Source of the DNA: an uncultured Bryobacteraceae bacterium
GTDB lineage: Bacteria; Acidobacteriota; Terriglobia; Bryobacterales; Bryobacteraceae
DNA: 64,000 bases
NCBI GenBank assembly: GCA_937924525.1
Contig: CALDSU010000002.1
Location: 62,001 to 126,000, forward strand
Direction of reading: 5' to 3'
Shown: in pieces, positions 34,966-43,729 of the stretch
How positions within the stretch are numbered: the stretch's first letter is position 1
How the letters are laid out: every line of letters starts with the position of its first letter
Translations under genes and position numbers: made by a program
The notes under the pieces: generated by a model
What the model was told of the DNA's origin: nothing
The model's database searches: none
Seen by the model: only the letters and a program-made list of their open reading frames with translations

Positions 34966-35178
34966 TCGAGCGCCGGCAGGGCGGCAGGAGCACCCCGTGC
35001 AGGGCCAGCAGGAAGCTGGGGGCGCGCAAAAAACGATGTGGGGCTTGACACGTGTGGGGGGGTATGGTCGACTTCTTCCGGAGTCCAAAATGGAAATTCC
35101 AATAAACTGCTCCGGCCAACCTTCCGCGAGGGTTGGGACTTCCACGCAATCAAGTCGTGGAGAAGCGGCCGGGTAAAG

Positions 35179-35194
35179 GGAGGAAACATCCTCC
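35179..35194 (+). promoter_or_regulatory. Hairpin covering the Shine-Dalgarno right before the start codon
   Basis: GGAGGA (35179-35184), a 4-nt AACA loop and TCCTCC (35189-35194) make a perfect 6-bp stem whose 3' arm touches the ATG at 35195. The 5' arm is the Shine-Dalgarno itself, so folding would block ribosome binding. This could be a translational switch or chance. Confidence 0.45.
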
Positions 35195-37102
35195 ATGCGT
35201 GCCACACGAAGGGCGATGCTTCTCGCCGGACTCCCGCAACTTGCGCCGGCTGCCAAACATCCTGTCCTCAGGGCTGGGCCGCTTCAAGCGCGGCTCGGCT
35301 CCCATGGCGGCCTCAAAGAACTGCGTTACGAACGAGTGGTTCTTTCCGACGCTGCCTGTGGCGAAGGTTGTCCCGAACTGGTCCTGGGCGGCAGGACGTT
35401 TCGCTGTGACCAGCCTGTGCGATCACGCCAGTCCGGCCAGGAAGCCGTGTTCGAATACAGGGTCGAGCACCTGGACGTCACCTACACGGTAAGCCTGCGG
35501 GAACTGCCGGACACATCCGCCGTGCTGACGCAGCGCATCTCCTGGGCCAGCAGGCAACGCTATAGCGGCCCGGTTGGGCTCAATCTTCCCCGCAATCTCA
35601 AGCTTCCGGCTCAATCGCGACGCCTGTTCGTGCCCACAAGGGAAGGCATTGCCCGGCGCGACCCGGTGACGGATTCCGACCGTCCCACTTGGCTATACGC
35701 CATGGCGGGCGGATCGGGGGAATCGACGAAGCTCCGGCTCGCCGCTCCGGTTCTCTCGGAGTCTTCGGCCTCGGGCAATCTTCGTCTCACCCTGTGTTCC
35801 GAGCCCGGTTTCAGCACGTCGTTCCAGGTGGCGGGCTCTTCCTCCCCAGGACGATTCGGTTGGACGCACACCAGCGGCGGCGACGCCGGATCGACGACAG
35901 TGCGGACGTTCTACACAGTGATCCATCGCGGCTCGGACCGCCGCGCCTACGAGAGTCTCTATGACACCGCGCTCGCCGGTGTCCGTCCCGGTCCGGCGTG
36001 GCTGCACGACATCACGCTGGTCAACTACGACTACCTCAGCAAGAACGGCCGTGGCTGGTTTGCCGATATCGACGCGCTGGCCAGGCTGATTCCTTTGAAA
36101 GAGCGCCATCGTGTCGTTTCGACCCTCCATGGCTGGTATGACTTTGTCGGACGCTATGCCTTCAACCCGGCAACGAAGTCGCTCGATCGCTCCTGGACGG
36201 CTTTTCCCAACGTGGGCAGCCCCGCGTTCCTGGCGCACGCCCGCGGGCCCAAATCGCTCACCGCAACGCATTGGGGGTGGCGCAAGATCCTCGACGGGCT
36301 TCGGCCGGTCGAGATGTCGGTGGAGGACCTGCGCCGGCGCATGCGCTATGCCCGAGAGCGCGGTTTCCGCTGCCTGCTCTACTTCGGCGACGGTCTCAAC
36401 GCGGGCGATGGCCTGGCTGGCATCCACGAACCGGAAAAGGTGCTCAAGTGGGGGGGATGGGTCGGGCCCGAGACCGCCGGCAAAACCTATGCGCAGAACC
36501 CCTTGCATCCGGGCGTGCGGTCCTTCTTTAAGAACTATCTACGGGCGCTGCTCGAGGAGTTCGGCCGCGAGGTAGATGGCTTTGTCTGGGATGAGACGTT
36601 TCACATCGGAGCGGGGCAGATGGGCACGGATGCCGTCCCTGGCTATGCCGATGAAGCGATGATGAGCCTGGTGGACGAGTTGCGCTCCGCCACCGAGCGC
36701 CACAATTCGGAACTGGCGTTTCTGACGTCGGATATTGTCGGCCCCAGCTACCAGGCGCCTTACGCACTGGTGGCGCACGGCGCCTACCAGGACTCCATGT
36801 CCGGGTTCCATTACTGGCCCTACGGTCTCTTCCCGAATCTGCGCAACTCGTTGTGGTCGTGTAACTGGTATCACCAGTCCACTTGGAATCGCAACGAACA
36901 GGCCGTTGCCACGTACGAACTTCCGGTGGCCATCTCGAATGGCTACGGAGACGACCTCGGAGTCGCGGAGATGAATGCCGAGCAAGTGGGCCGGATGATG
37001 ACGCTTTTTCGCAAACTCGGCGATCGCCGGCTGGAGTTGAGTTGGTTGGAACGAGACGGCGGCGCGACGACCTTCAAGGGGCGTCCTGTGCCTCGCGCCT
37101 GA
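35195..37102 (+). CDS. Secreted protein of unknown function, glycosidase-like TIM barrel suspected
   Basis: This 635-aa protein has an N-terminal signal-like stretch (MRATRRAMLLAGLPQLAPAA). A beta-rich domain (about 25-240) is followed by a likely barrel: HDITLVNYDYLSKNGRGWFADIDAL near 270, RYARERGFRCLLYFGDGLNAGDGL near 385-410 and GREVDGFVWDETFHIGAG near 460. The last resembles the strand-end acid residues of GH31/GH36-like hydrolases, but I recognise no exact family. ATG 35195 is preceded by a Shine-Dalgarno hidden in a hairpin. The SDR pseudogene that follows hints at lost sugar-acid metabolism. Confidence 0.7.
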   Translation: MRATRRAMLLAGLPQLAPAAKHPVLRAGPLQARLGSHGGLKELRYERVVLSDAACGEGCPELVLGGRTFRCDQPVRSRQSGQEAVFEYRVEHLDVTYTVSLRELPDTSAVLTQRISWASRQRYSGPVGLNLPRNLKLPAQSRRLFVPTREGIARRDPVTDSDRPTWLYAMAGGSGESTKLRLAAPVLSESSASGNLRLTLCSEPGFSTSFQVAGSSSPGRFGWTHTSGGDAGSTTVRTFYTVIHRGSDRRAYESLYDTALAGVRPGPAWLHDITLVNYDYLSKNGRGWFADIDALARLIPLKERHRVVSTLHGWYDFVGRYAFNPATKSLDRSWTAFPNVGSPAFLAHARGPKSLTATHWGWRKILDGLRPVEMSVEDLRRRMRYARERGFRCLLYFGDGLNAGDGLAGIHEPEKVLKWGGWVGPETAGKTYAQNPLHPGVRSFFKNYLRALLEEFGREVDGFVWDETFHIGAGQMGTDAVPGYADEAMMSLVDELRSATERHNSELAFLTSDIVGPSYQAPYALVAHGAYQDSMSGFHYWPYGLFPNLRNSLWSCNWYHQSTWNRNEQAVATYELPVAISNGYGDDLGVAEMNAEQVGRMMTLFRKLGDRRLELSWLERDGGATTFKGRPVPRA

Positions 37103-37145
37103 GCGCCGGCGCCTGGATGGCGCTTGGATTTGCATCCCCGACCGC

Positions 37146-37657
37146 ATGTCGGACGCCAACGGCGATTCTCTCTTCTCGCTCCACGGACAGGTTGCGGTGG
37201 TGATCGGTGGAGGTGGGGTGCTGGCCGGAAAAATGGCCACCGGACTGGCCAGGGCCGGCGCGGCGATCGCCATCCTGGACGACAACATCGAGAGTGCGCG
37301 GGCTCGCGCCTGCACCATCGCTGCGCTCGGCTGCCGGGCGACGGCGATCCCCTGCGACGCCACCAGCAAAACGCAACTGGAAAGCGCACGGGGTCAGTGT
37401 TTCTGGCGCAGGACTTCGCGCCTCACGGAGTGCGCGTCAACGCGATTCTTCCGGGATTCTTTCCGGCCGAGCAGAACCGTAAGATCCTCAACCCCGAGCG
37501 GGTGGCGAACATCATGCGCCACACCCCAAGGCATCGATTCGGTGAAGCCTCGGAACTGGTCGGTGCGGCAATCTACCTGGTCTCGCCAAAGGCCTCCAGC
37601 TTCGTCACGGGCTCGATCCTGCGCGTCGCCGGCGGGTTCCTGGCGATGACAATCTGA
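37146..37657 (+). pseudogene. SDR oxidoreductase pseudogene (D-mannonate oxidoreductase-like) with internal deletion and frameshift
   Basis: The first about 81 codons from ATG 37146 encode a good Rossmann N-terminus ([18 protein letters not shown], then [12 protein letters not shown]). Near 37390-37405 the protein-like reading jumps to another frame, which encodes a good SDR C-terminus ([53 protein letters not shown]) ending at 37657. About 100 or more residues of the middle, including the catalytic Tyr-x3-Lys, are missing compared with 260-280-aa SDRs. The two halves match the same family, the SDR group annotated as D-mannonate oxidoreductase. It is non-functional as it stands. Confidence 0.8.
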
Positions 37658-37705
37658 GTGAAGACATCCTGAGCCAGCCTGCCGGGCGGCCAGGGCTATC
37701 GTACG

Positions 37706-38557
37706 ATGGAGGGGAAACCGGCTCTGCTTCCGGGCGGGCCACGCTGCGAGGAGATGAAGCCACCCAAACGGATTACCGGTCCCAGGGTCAACCGCCGCTA
37801 CTTTCTCGGCGCGGGCGCCACCGCCTCCGGGCTGGCGGCGCAGCCGGCCGCGACGCCGCTGGTGTTGATCACGTCGGCCGCCCACGCGTTCGCGCAGTCG
37901 CTGGCCGCGGGTCTGCAAACTGGCTATCGCATCCGGATGACCGAGCGGACGCGGGTTGCCACGACATTCGATTTCGTCGAATGCCCGCTGGCGAACGATC
38001 TGGCCACCCGTTCGCTGGTGCGCGGCGTGGACGCCATCCTGCACGTGGCCGAACCGTTGCCCGAAGACGATGACTGGCGGAAAATCGAGTATCTCACGCG
38101 CGGCACGTACAACCTGCTCTCCGCCGCGGCCGCCGAACAGGTCTCCCGCCTCGTCTATCTCAGCACGCTGGAAGTGATGACGCCTTACGATGCGGACTTC
38201 ACCGTGAGCGAGTCCTGGCAGCCGCGGCCGGCGCCGGTATCGCCGGTGTTGAGCAAACATCTGGGCGAATTCGTCTGCCGGGAGTTCGCGCGGGATCGCA
38301 AACTGCGGTGTGTGACGCTCCGCATGGGGAAAGTGGTTCGCCATGGGGAAACCGCCGGCTTCGACCCGCTGTGGGTGGACGAGCGGGACGTGGTCCACGC
38401 GGCGGGGCTTGCGCTGCAATTCGTCCTGAGCAGTGCCGGAGCGGCCGCGGCGGACTGGTGGCGGGTGTTGCACATCGCCGCCGATTCCCCCCGCGGCCGG
38501 TTCTCGGTTGCGGCCGCCCAGCGGATTCTCGGCTATCAACCCAAGTACGCGTGGTGA
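37706..38557 (+). CDS. NAD-dependent epimerase/dehydratase-like protein with Tat-type N-terminus
   Basis: This protein is 283 aa from 37706, or 267 aa from ATG 37754. A twin-arginine-like N-terminus (NRRYFLGAGATASG) precedes a reduced epimerase fold with VRGVDAILHVAEP, LVYLSTLEVMTPY and CVTLRMGKVV, typical strand motifs of extended SDRs. The classical GxxGxxG is absent, since the fold starts at PLVLITSAAHAFA, and Tyr-x3-Lys is not obvious (SPVLSKHLGEF instead). It may be a degenerate, possibly exported paralogue of the next gene, which starts 4 bp later. Confidence 0.65.
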   Translation: MEGKPALLPGGPRCEEMKPPKRITGPRVNRRYFLGAGATASGLAAQPAATPLVLITSAAHAFAQSLAAGLQTGYRIRMTERTRVATTFDFVECPLANDLATRSLVRGVDAILHVAEPLPEDDDWRKIEYLTRGTYNLLSAAAAEQVSRLVYLSTLEVMTPYDADFTVSESWQPRPAPVSPVLSKHLGEFVCREFARDRKLRCVTLRMGKVVRHGETAGFDPLWVDERDVVHAAGLALQFVLSSAGAAAADWWRVLHIAADSPRGRFSVAAAQRILGYQPKYAW

Positions 38558-38561
38558 AACG

Positions 38562-39326
38562 ATGAAGGTTCTAGTGCTAGGCGCGGCCGGATATCTTGGC
38601 CCGCATGTGGCCCGCGCGCTGGCGCCCGAGCATCAGCTACTGCTGACGGACATTCGGCCGCCCGAGCAGAAACCGGCGCACGAATTCCGCCTGGTGGACG
38701 CGTCGTCGCTCGACCAGGTGATGCGTGCCGCCGAGGGCATGGACGCCATCATCAACTGCTCGGTGGTCCGGCAGGGCGACCGCGCCGCTTTCGCGGTCAA
38801 CGCCGGCGGCTGCTGGAACATGATGACGGCCGCCGTCCGGCAGGGCATCCGGCGAGTCATCAACACCGGTCCCCACTTCACGGTAGCGGGACCGAGCTAC
38901 GAAGGTTTTGACTTTGCGCTCTCGCCCGACGCGCCTCCCCAGCCGGGCACAAACCTTTACGCGCTGACCAAGTCGCTGGGCCACGAGATCTGCCGCGTCT
39001 TCACTGAACATCACGAAGTGTATGTGCTGAATTACCTGTTTTATAACTTCCGCGATCTGCGCGGCGTCTCGCCCCGGGATTACAGCTACCTGCGGCCCGG
39101 CAGCGATCCGGTGCCGTTCGTCGTTTCGGGCGCCGATGCGGGCGAGGCGTTCCGGCTGGGCCTGTCCGTAGACCTCGAGAAGCTGCCGTCCCGCTGCGAG
39201 GTCTTCTTCATCCTCGCGGACATGCCTCACGGCAAGTTCCGGAACGACAAGGCCAGGAAGCTGCTGGGGTTCCAGCCGCGGGACAACCTGTCTGCTTTGT
39301 GGCGTAAAACGCCCGCGGGAGCTTGA
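38562..39326 (+). CDS. NAD(P)-dependent epimerase/dehydratase (extended SDR)
   Basis: This 254-aa protein has an intact Rossmann motif GAAGYLG (7-13), LTDIRPP after strand 2, GMDAIINCSVV and a Tyr-x3-Lys pair in LYALTKSLGHEICR (about 130-140). It begins 4 bp after the previous epimerase-like gene, in tight coupling. The frame is open upstream to 38433 but that part is a shadow. It likely acts on a nucleotide sugar or other hydroxy compound; substrate unknown. Confidence 0.8.
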   Translation: MKVLVLGAAGYLGPHVARALAPEHQLLLTDIRPPEQKPAHEFRLVDASSLDQVMRAAEGMDAIINCSVVRQGDRAAFAVNAGGCWNMMTAAVRQGIRRVINTGPHFTVAGPSYEGFDFALSPDAPPQPGTNLYALTKSLGHEICRVFTEHHEVYVLNYLFYNFRDLRGVSPRDYSYLRPGSDPVPFVVSGADAGEAFRLGLSVDLEKLPSRCEVFFILADMPHGKFRNDKARKLLGFQPRDNLSALWRKTPAGA

Positions 39327-39394
39327 AGGCGGGCTGGTGAATCGCGGACGCCCAAGGGCGCACGGTACAATGGCGGCGTGGGCCCGCTCTTGCC

Positions 39395-40270
39395 ATGTCT
39401 TCGCTTCACCTGCTGAAACAGATCCGCCAGGCAATCTCGCATCTGAATCCGGAGGAAGTGCGTAAGGCGGCGGACCGTCCGCTCGCCATCGGCCTGATTT
39501 CGGCGGGCACCGCCGGCTACGAGGCGATGGAGGATTTTCTGGCGCCCACCTCGATCTCGCGCGAGCGCCGGCTGGAACTGATGCAGATGGTCCACCGCGT
39601 AGGCGAGCCCGGCACCCCGTCGGAATTCGACCTGGTGTTCCAGGAAGAGCACCTGCCCCGCCGGCCGCAGGCGATTCCCTTCTATGTGGCGCATCCGCAG
39701 CGCACGGTGCGGGAGGTGCTGGAGTCCCGCGAGGAATTGGGTTTGAGCCTGGCGCGCTTCTTCCCCGCGTTCCGCCAACCGGTGGTGGACCGGGTGATCC
39801 ACACCGTTGCCAAGGAGAACGCGTTTTTCGCCTTGGCCACCGCCCTGCCCAACGTGATGCCCAACCTGATCCAGTTGCCCTGGGCGGCCGGCGAGTTCGC
39901 TTCGGACATCGCATTCCTGACGATGAACCAGATCCGGATGGCGTTTCTGATCGCGGCCTCCAGCGATGCGCCCGTCGGCTACCGCGAGCAGAAGGCGCAG
40001 ATCGGATCCATCATCGCGGGCGCCTTCGGCTGGCGGGCCCTGGCGCGCGAACTGGTAGGAAAAATCCCGCTGGGCGGCGGCCTGATCCCGAAGGGCGCCG
40101 TCGCCTATGCCGGCACCTATGTGGTCGGCGTCACGCTGGATCGATTCCACCGGTATGGGTATGGTCTCACCCAGGAAGAGAAACGCGAGACCTACGACTG
40201 GGCGCTGCGCAAGGGGCGGAATGTCTCCGAGTTGCTGGTCGCCGGACTGAAGAAAGTGGATGCGGCGTAG
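39395..40270 (+). CDS. DUF697 family protein
   Basis: This 291-aa protein has a C-terminal half that resembles the DUF697/YcjF-type domain: SDIAFLTMNQIRMAFLIAASS (about 168-190), IGSIIAGAFGWRALARELVGKIP (about 205-228) and KGAVAYAGTYVVGVTLDRFHRYG. Hydrophobic helices suggest membrane association. The N-terminal 130 residues are helical and unassigned (EDFLAPTSISRERRLELM). Function unknown. Confidence 0.6.
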   Translation: MSSLHLLKQIRQAISHLNPEEVRKAADRPLAIGLISAGTAGYEAMEDFLAPTSISRERRLELMQMVHRVGEPGTPSEFDLVFQEEHLPRRPQAIPFYVAHPQRTVREVLESREELGLSLARFFPAFRQPVVDRVIHTVAKENAFFALATALPNVMPNLIQLPWAAGEFASDIAFLTMNQIRMAFLIAASSDAPVGYREQKAQIGSIIAGAFGWRALARELVGKIPLGGGLIPKGAVAYAGTYVVGVTLDRFHRYGYGLTQEEKRETYDWALRKGRNVSELLVAGLKKVDAA

Positions 40271-40581
40271 CCTTCCCGCCGCCCGCCGAATCCTCGAGTC
40301 CCTGGTTCGTCCTGGGGTCGGCCCGGCCGCGACGTTCGGCTATTCCCACCGGCCGCGCGATCGCCACGCCGGGTCTGGCTTTGACCGGCGACCTGCCAGT
40401 GGGGAGGCCTAGCCCGCGGAGATTCCGCACAACGCGGCGGTCTGCGGAGCCAAGAGGCGCGTCCGCCTCCTTCCTGCGCTCGGACGCACCGCGCCCTGTA
40501 AACCGTCACCGGCGTTTTCTCGTCTGAGGGGGGGCCGGGCGACCGCGGTGTCAAGCGGGGTGGGATCGGCAGGAGGAGCTC
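40271..40581. other. Non-coding stretch, nothing recognised
   Basis: This 311-bp GC-rich interval lies between the DUF697 gene and the fusion hydrolase gene. No gene-like frame, clear promoter, RNA or repeat was seen. AGGAGGAG at 40571-40578 is the Shine-Dalgarno of the next gene. Confidence 0.5.
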
Positions 40582-43446
40582 GTGAAAGGATACCGTTTGC
40601 GCCGACGTCTGTGGACCCTGACCACTCTGCTGGGGAGTCTGGCTTCGGCCGCCTGGAGCGGGGAGGGTGTCCTGCTCTTCACCATTGGCATGCACGTGGA
40701 GCCGCTGGGAACCACCGCCCAGGGTTTCCGGTCGTCGCCCGCGGGAGCCGACTATCGCCAGCTGGCGCTGTTCGCCCGGCATGTCGAAGACCTCCAGGCC
40801 GTGGCGCAAATCGCCGAAAGGTACGGCGGACGTCTGACGATCCAGGTCCAGAGTCCGTTCACTTCCGTGGCTGCCGAATCCGGGAATCCCGTCCTGGCGG
40901 AGCTCGCCGCGCGCGGCCACGAGGTGGCGCTCCACTTTCACGAGGATGCCCATCTGGGGCCGAACTCCTCGGCCGTGCCGGAGGACGCCTGGTGCACCGT
41001 CATGCGCGCGGAAATCGACCTGATCCGGCAAACCGCTCCGGCGGCGCGGATCCGGTACTGGAGCGGCGGAAATCTCTTCCCGAACGTTTACCGGGCCGCT
41101 TCCTGCGCCGGACTGGATGTGAACAGCGACTGGAAGGATCCTCGCTCGCAGCGCACGCCGCTCGACATCGTTGGCGTCCACCCGTGGCGTCCGGCGGGCG
41201 GCACCGACGGGAGGGACTTCACCCTGTTCGCCCGCCATGATCCCGCCGGGCCGGTGGTTTTCTTGCCCGAAGGCCAGTACGACTCAACCGACTTCGCCGC
41301 CAATCGGCGGTCCGCAAATGCCGGCGGGGATGCCGCGTACTTCGATTATCTCCGGCGCATGCTGCTGGCTTCGCTGGAGACCGCGCAAAAAGACCGCGTC
41401 AATGTGTTCCATTTCACGGTGCATCCGGGAGAGTTTCGCGGGAATGCGCAAAGGCCGTTTGCCGTCATCGAGAATCTGCTTGCCGAGACGGTCGCTCCGT
41501 TGGTCGCGGCCGGGAAGGTGCGCTGGGCTACGTTATCGGAAATGGCCGACGCGTTCATCGCCTGGGAGCGGGCCAATCCGGGCGCCGACCCGCGGAGCAG
41601 CTCACCGCTGCCCGGCCCCGTGTCCGCGAAACGCGGCTACATGACGTTCGCAATCAACGCGCACGACTGGACGCACGCCGGAGAAAGCGCGCAGACGCTC
41701 GCGCGGCTGGTGGATCTGTTCGAGCGGCATCAGGTGCGGGGTGATTTCTATTTCACGCCGGAGCTGACGCGGAAGCTCGCCAGCGAACACCCCGAAGTCA
41801 TCGAACGGCTGCGGAACTCGAACATGACCATCAGCTACCACGTGCGGCCGCCGCACCCATCCTACCCGGGGTTCGACCAGCGGCTGAAGGCGCTTCCGGA
41901 GACCGCGCTCTGGCCGGCTTTGCTGGATTTCGAAACGTATGCGCTGGATCCCGCGACCGCAGAATTGGACCGGTCCCTGCCAGGAGGGTATCGCTATGTC
42001 GCCGAAGTGTTCGGCCGGCCGCCGGTGGTGGCCTCTTCGCCCACTAACGTCCCGCCGATTCGCGAGGCGGCGGAGCGGCTTTTCGCCTGGCTGGGCGCGA
42101 AGATGACTGTCCGCTATCACGAGGAGGGCACGAGGATCGACCGCCCCTTTGAAGAAGTCAACGACCTGCTGATCCGACCGAGCGACTTCAGTATTACGCG
42201 CGTCAGCTTGCCGGGCGGTGGCGAGAACTTCTGGTGGAATCTGATCCCTACGCCCGATGCCGAACTTTACCGGCCGGTGCGGCTGCTCCAGGAACGGCTC
42301 GCGGCCTGGGAGGAGCGCAAGCCGGGGCGGCTCCCCATCATCACGGCGCTGATCCATGAGAATAATTTCGTCCGGAGCGGTCCGGAGGGTTGGAGTTCCA
42401 TCTACTTCGCGATGGTGGAGGCAAGGAGGGGTGACCCGCTGCCGCCACCATATGACCTGGGGGCGCCCGATCCATCGAGACCGCGGTCGCCGGAGCAGCA
42501 GGAGGCGATCTGGAGCGCCTACGAAGAACTGGTGGCGTTCGCGGCGCGCGAGCTGGTAGTCGTCACTTCCGAGGATCTGGTCGAACTCGCTCGCAGCGGG
42601 CTCATGCCCAACCCGCCGGGCGGCAGCCCGTCTTCCGGCGTTTTCGACTCCGCCAAGCTGGGAACGACGGAACGGGATGCGCCGTATTGCTCGCCCGAGG
42701 GATCCGCGCTCCGGATGGACGTGTACTATCCGCGTTCGGGGGAGGGGCGCTGGCCGGGCCTCCTTTTCGTCCACGGCGGGGGTTGGACCGGCGGCGACAA
42801 AGGACCGGGAAATCCCGACATCTTCGCGCTCCGGGACGCCGGCTTCCTGGTCGCGTCGATCAACTACCGGCTGGCGCCACGGCATCGGTTCCCCGCCATG
42901 ATCGAGGACGTCAAATGCGCGGTGCGCTTTCTGCGGGGGAATGCGGCCGCCTTCAACCTGGATCCCGGCCGCATTGGTCTGTGGGGCTCCAGCGCCGGAG
43001 GGCATCTGGCTGCGCTGGCCGGCGTCGCCGACGCTTCCGCAGGTTTTGACGTGGGTGAGTATCCGGAGGTGTCGAGCCGGGTGCAAGCCGTGGCCGTCTT
43101 CTTCGGTCCGACCGACTTCACGGTTCCGTTCCCCGGCGGTTACGAAAACAAGCAGGAGGTATTCGGCTCGTTCGATCCCGCACTGGCGAGTCCCGTCACC
43201 TATGTGTCCGCGGACGACCCGCCCTTTTTGCTGGTGCATGGCGACGCGGACTCGCTGGTGCCCCTGTCGCAATCGGAGCTTTTTCTGGAGAGACTTCACC
43301 AGGCCGGAGTTTCCGCCAGACTGATTGTCGTCGCGGATGCGCAGCACGGGCTGTCGCCGGCGAGCGGAAAGCCGATTTCTCCCAGTCGGCCGGACATCAC
43401 CCGCATGCTGGTCGAATTTTTCCGCAACGAGCTGCGCTGGCAGTGA
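40582..43446 (+). CDS. Secreted three-part fusion: two polysaccharide-deacetylase-like domains plus an alpha/beta-hydrolase esterase
   Basis: This 954-aa protein starts at GTG with a strong Shine-Dalgarno (AGGAGGAG) 4-5 nt upstream. A signal-like N-terminus (about 1-26) is followed by a barrel with HEVALHFHEDAHLGP near 114-128 (deacetylase-like part 1). The second barrel starts near 350 with MTFAINAHDWTH, FYFTPELTRKL and ISYHVRPPHPSYP, an altered form of the NodB H-x3-HP motif. The C-terminal esterase (about 690-954) has HGGG from about 731, nucleophile Ser804 in GSSAGG, HGDADSLVP and AQHG, a complete BD-FAE/Aes-like triad. Likely removes acyl groups from polysaccharide. Confidence 0.8.
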   Translation: MKGYRLRRRLWTLTTLLGSLASAAWSGEGVLLFTIGMHVEPLGTTAQGFRSSPAGADYRQLALFARHVEDLQAVAQIAERYGGRLTIQVQSPFTSVAAESGNPVLAELAARGHEVALHFHEDAHLGPNSSAVPEDAWCTVMRAEIDLIRQTAPAARIRYWSGGNLFPNVYRAASCAGLDVNSDWKDPRSQRTPLDIVGVHPWRPAGGTDGRDFTLFARHDPAGPVVFLPEGQYDSTDFAANRRSANAGGDAAYFDYLRRMLLASLETAQKDRVNVFHFTVHPGEFRGNAQRPFAVIENLLAETVAPLVAAGKVRWATLSEMADAFIAWERANPGADPRSSSPLPGPVSAKRGYMTFAINAHDWTHAGESAQTLARLVDLFERHQVRGDFYFTPELTRKLASEHPEVIERLRNSNMTISYHVRPPHPSYPGFDQRLKALPETALWPALLDFETYALDPATAELDRSLPGGYRYVAEVFGRPPVVASSPTNVPPIREAAERLFAWLGAKMTVRYHEEGTRIDRPFEEVNDLLIRPSDFSITRVSLPGGGENFWWNLIPTPDAELYRPVRLLQERLAAWEERKPGRLPIITALIHENNFVRSGPEGWSSIYFAMVEARRGDPLPPPYDLGAPDPSRPRSPEQQEAIWSAYEELVAFAARELVVVTSEDLVELARSGLMPNPPGGSPSSGVFDSAKLGTTERDAPYCSPEGSALRMDVYYPRSGEGRWPGLLFVHGGGWTGGDKGPGNPDIFALRDAGFLVASINYRLAPRHRFPAMIEDVKCAVRFLRGNAAAFNLDPGRIGLWGSSAGGHLAALAGVADASAGFDVGEYPEVSSRVQAVAVFFGPTDFTVPFPGGYENKQEVFGSFDPALASPVTYVSADDPPFLLVHGDADSLVPLSQSELFLERLHQAGVSARLIVVADAQHGLSPASGKPISPSRPDITRMLVEFFRNELRWQ

Positions 43447-43556
43447 AGCGCGCCCCCTGCTGCCGGCCGCCCGCTGGCTGCACCGGGGACTGGTATAGTG
43501 AGGAGCGTGCGACCTGGCGGCCGGAGCAGGGAAGAGGAGCCGGCTGCGGGGGAAGC

Positions 43557-43724
43557 ATGACGGCGAACGTGACCATCCTGCTCCAGCAATGGAGCCGTGG
43601 GAACGAAGGGGCTATGGCGCAGCTATTTCCCCTGGTATACGACGAGTGACGCAAGCTCGCCGGCGGCTATCTGCGCCGCGAACGCGCGGACCATACGCTG
43701 CAAAGCGCGGCGCTGGTGCATGAT
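43557..43724 (+). pseudogene. Truncated ECF sigma factor pseudogene (TIGR02999-like)
   Basis: From ATG 43557 the frame encodes VTILLQQWSRGNEGAMAQLFPLVYDE, the start of the acidobacterial/planctomycete ECF sigma family, then meets a TGA (43647-43649). Homology resumes in the same frame (RKLAGGYLRRERADHTLQ, then SAALVHD) to about 43724 and stops abruptly. The remaining about 120 residues, including region 4, are gone. Internal stop plus truncation mark it as dead. Confidence 0.8.
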
Positions 43725-43729
43725 TTCAG

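Noticed and set aside
35045-35068. Consensus TTGACA upstream of the unknown secreted protein gene
   Set aside because: The nearest -10-like hexamer TATGGT is only 12 bp away and nothing suitable stands at 16-18 bp, so no promoter was called.
38433-38561. 43-codon N-terminal extension of the second epimerase
   Set aside because: It overlaps the previous gene in another frame; ATG 38562 begins exactly at the Rossmann strand.
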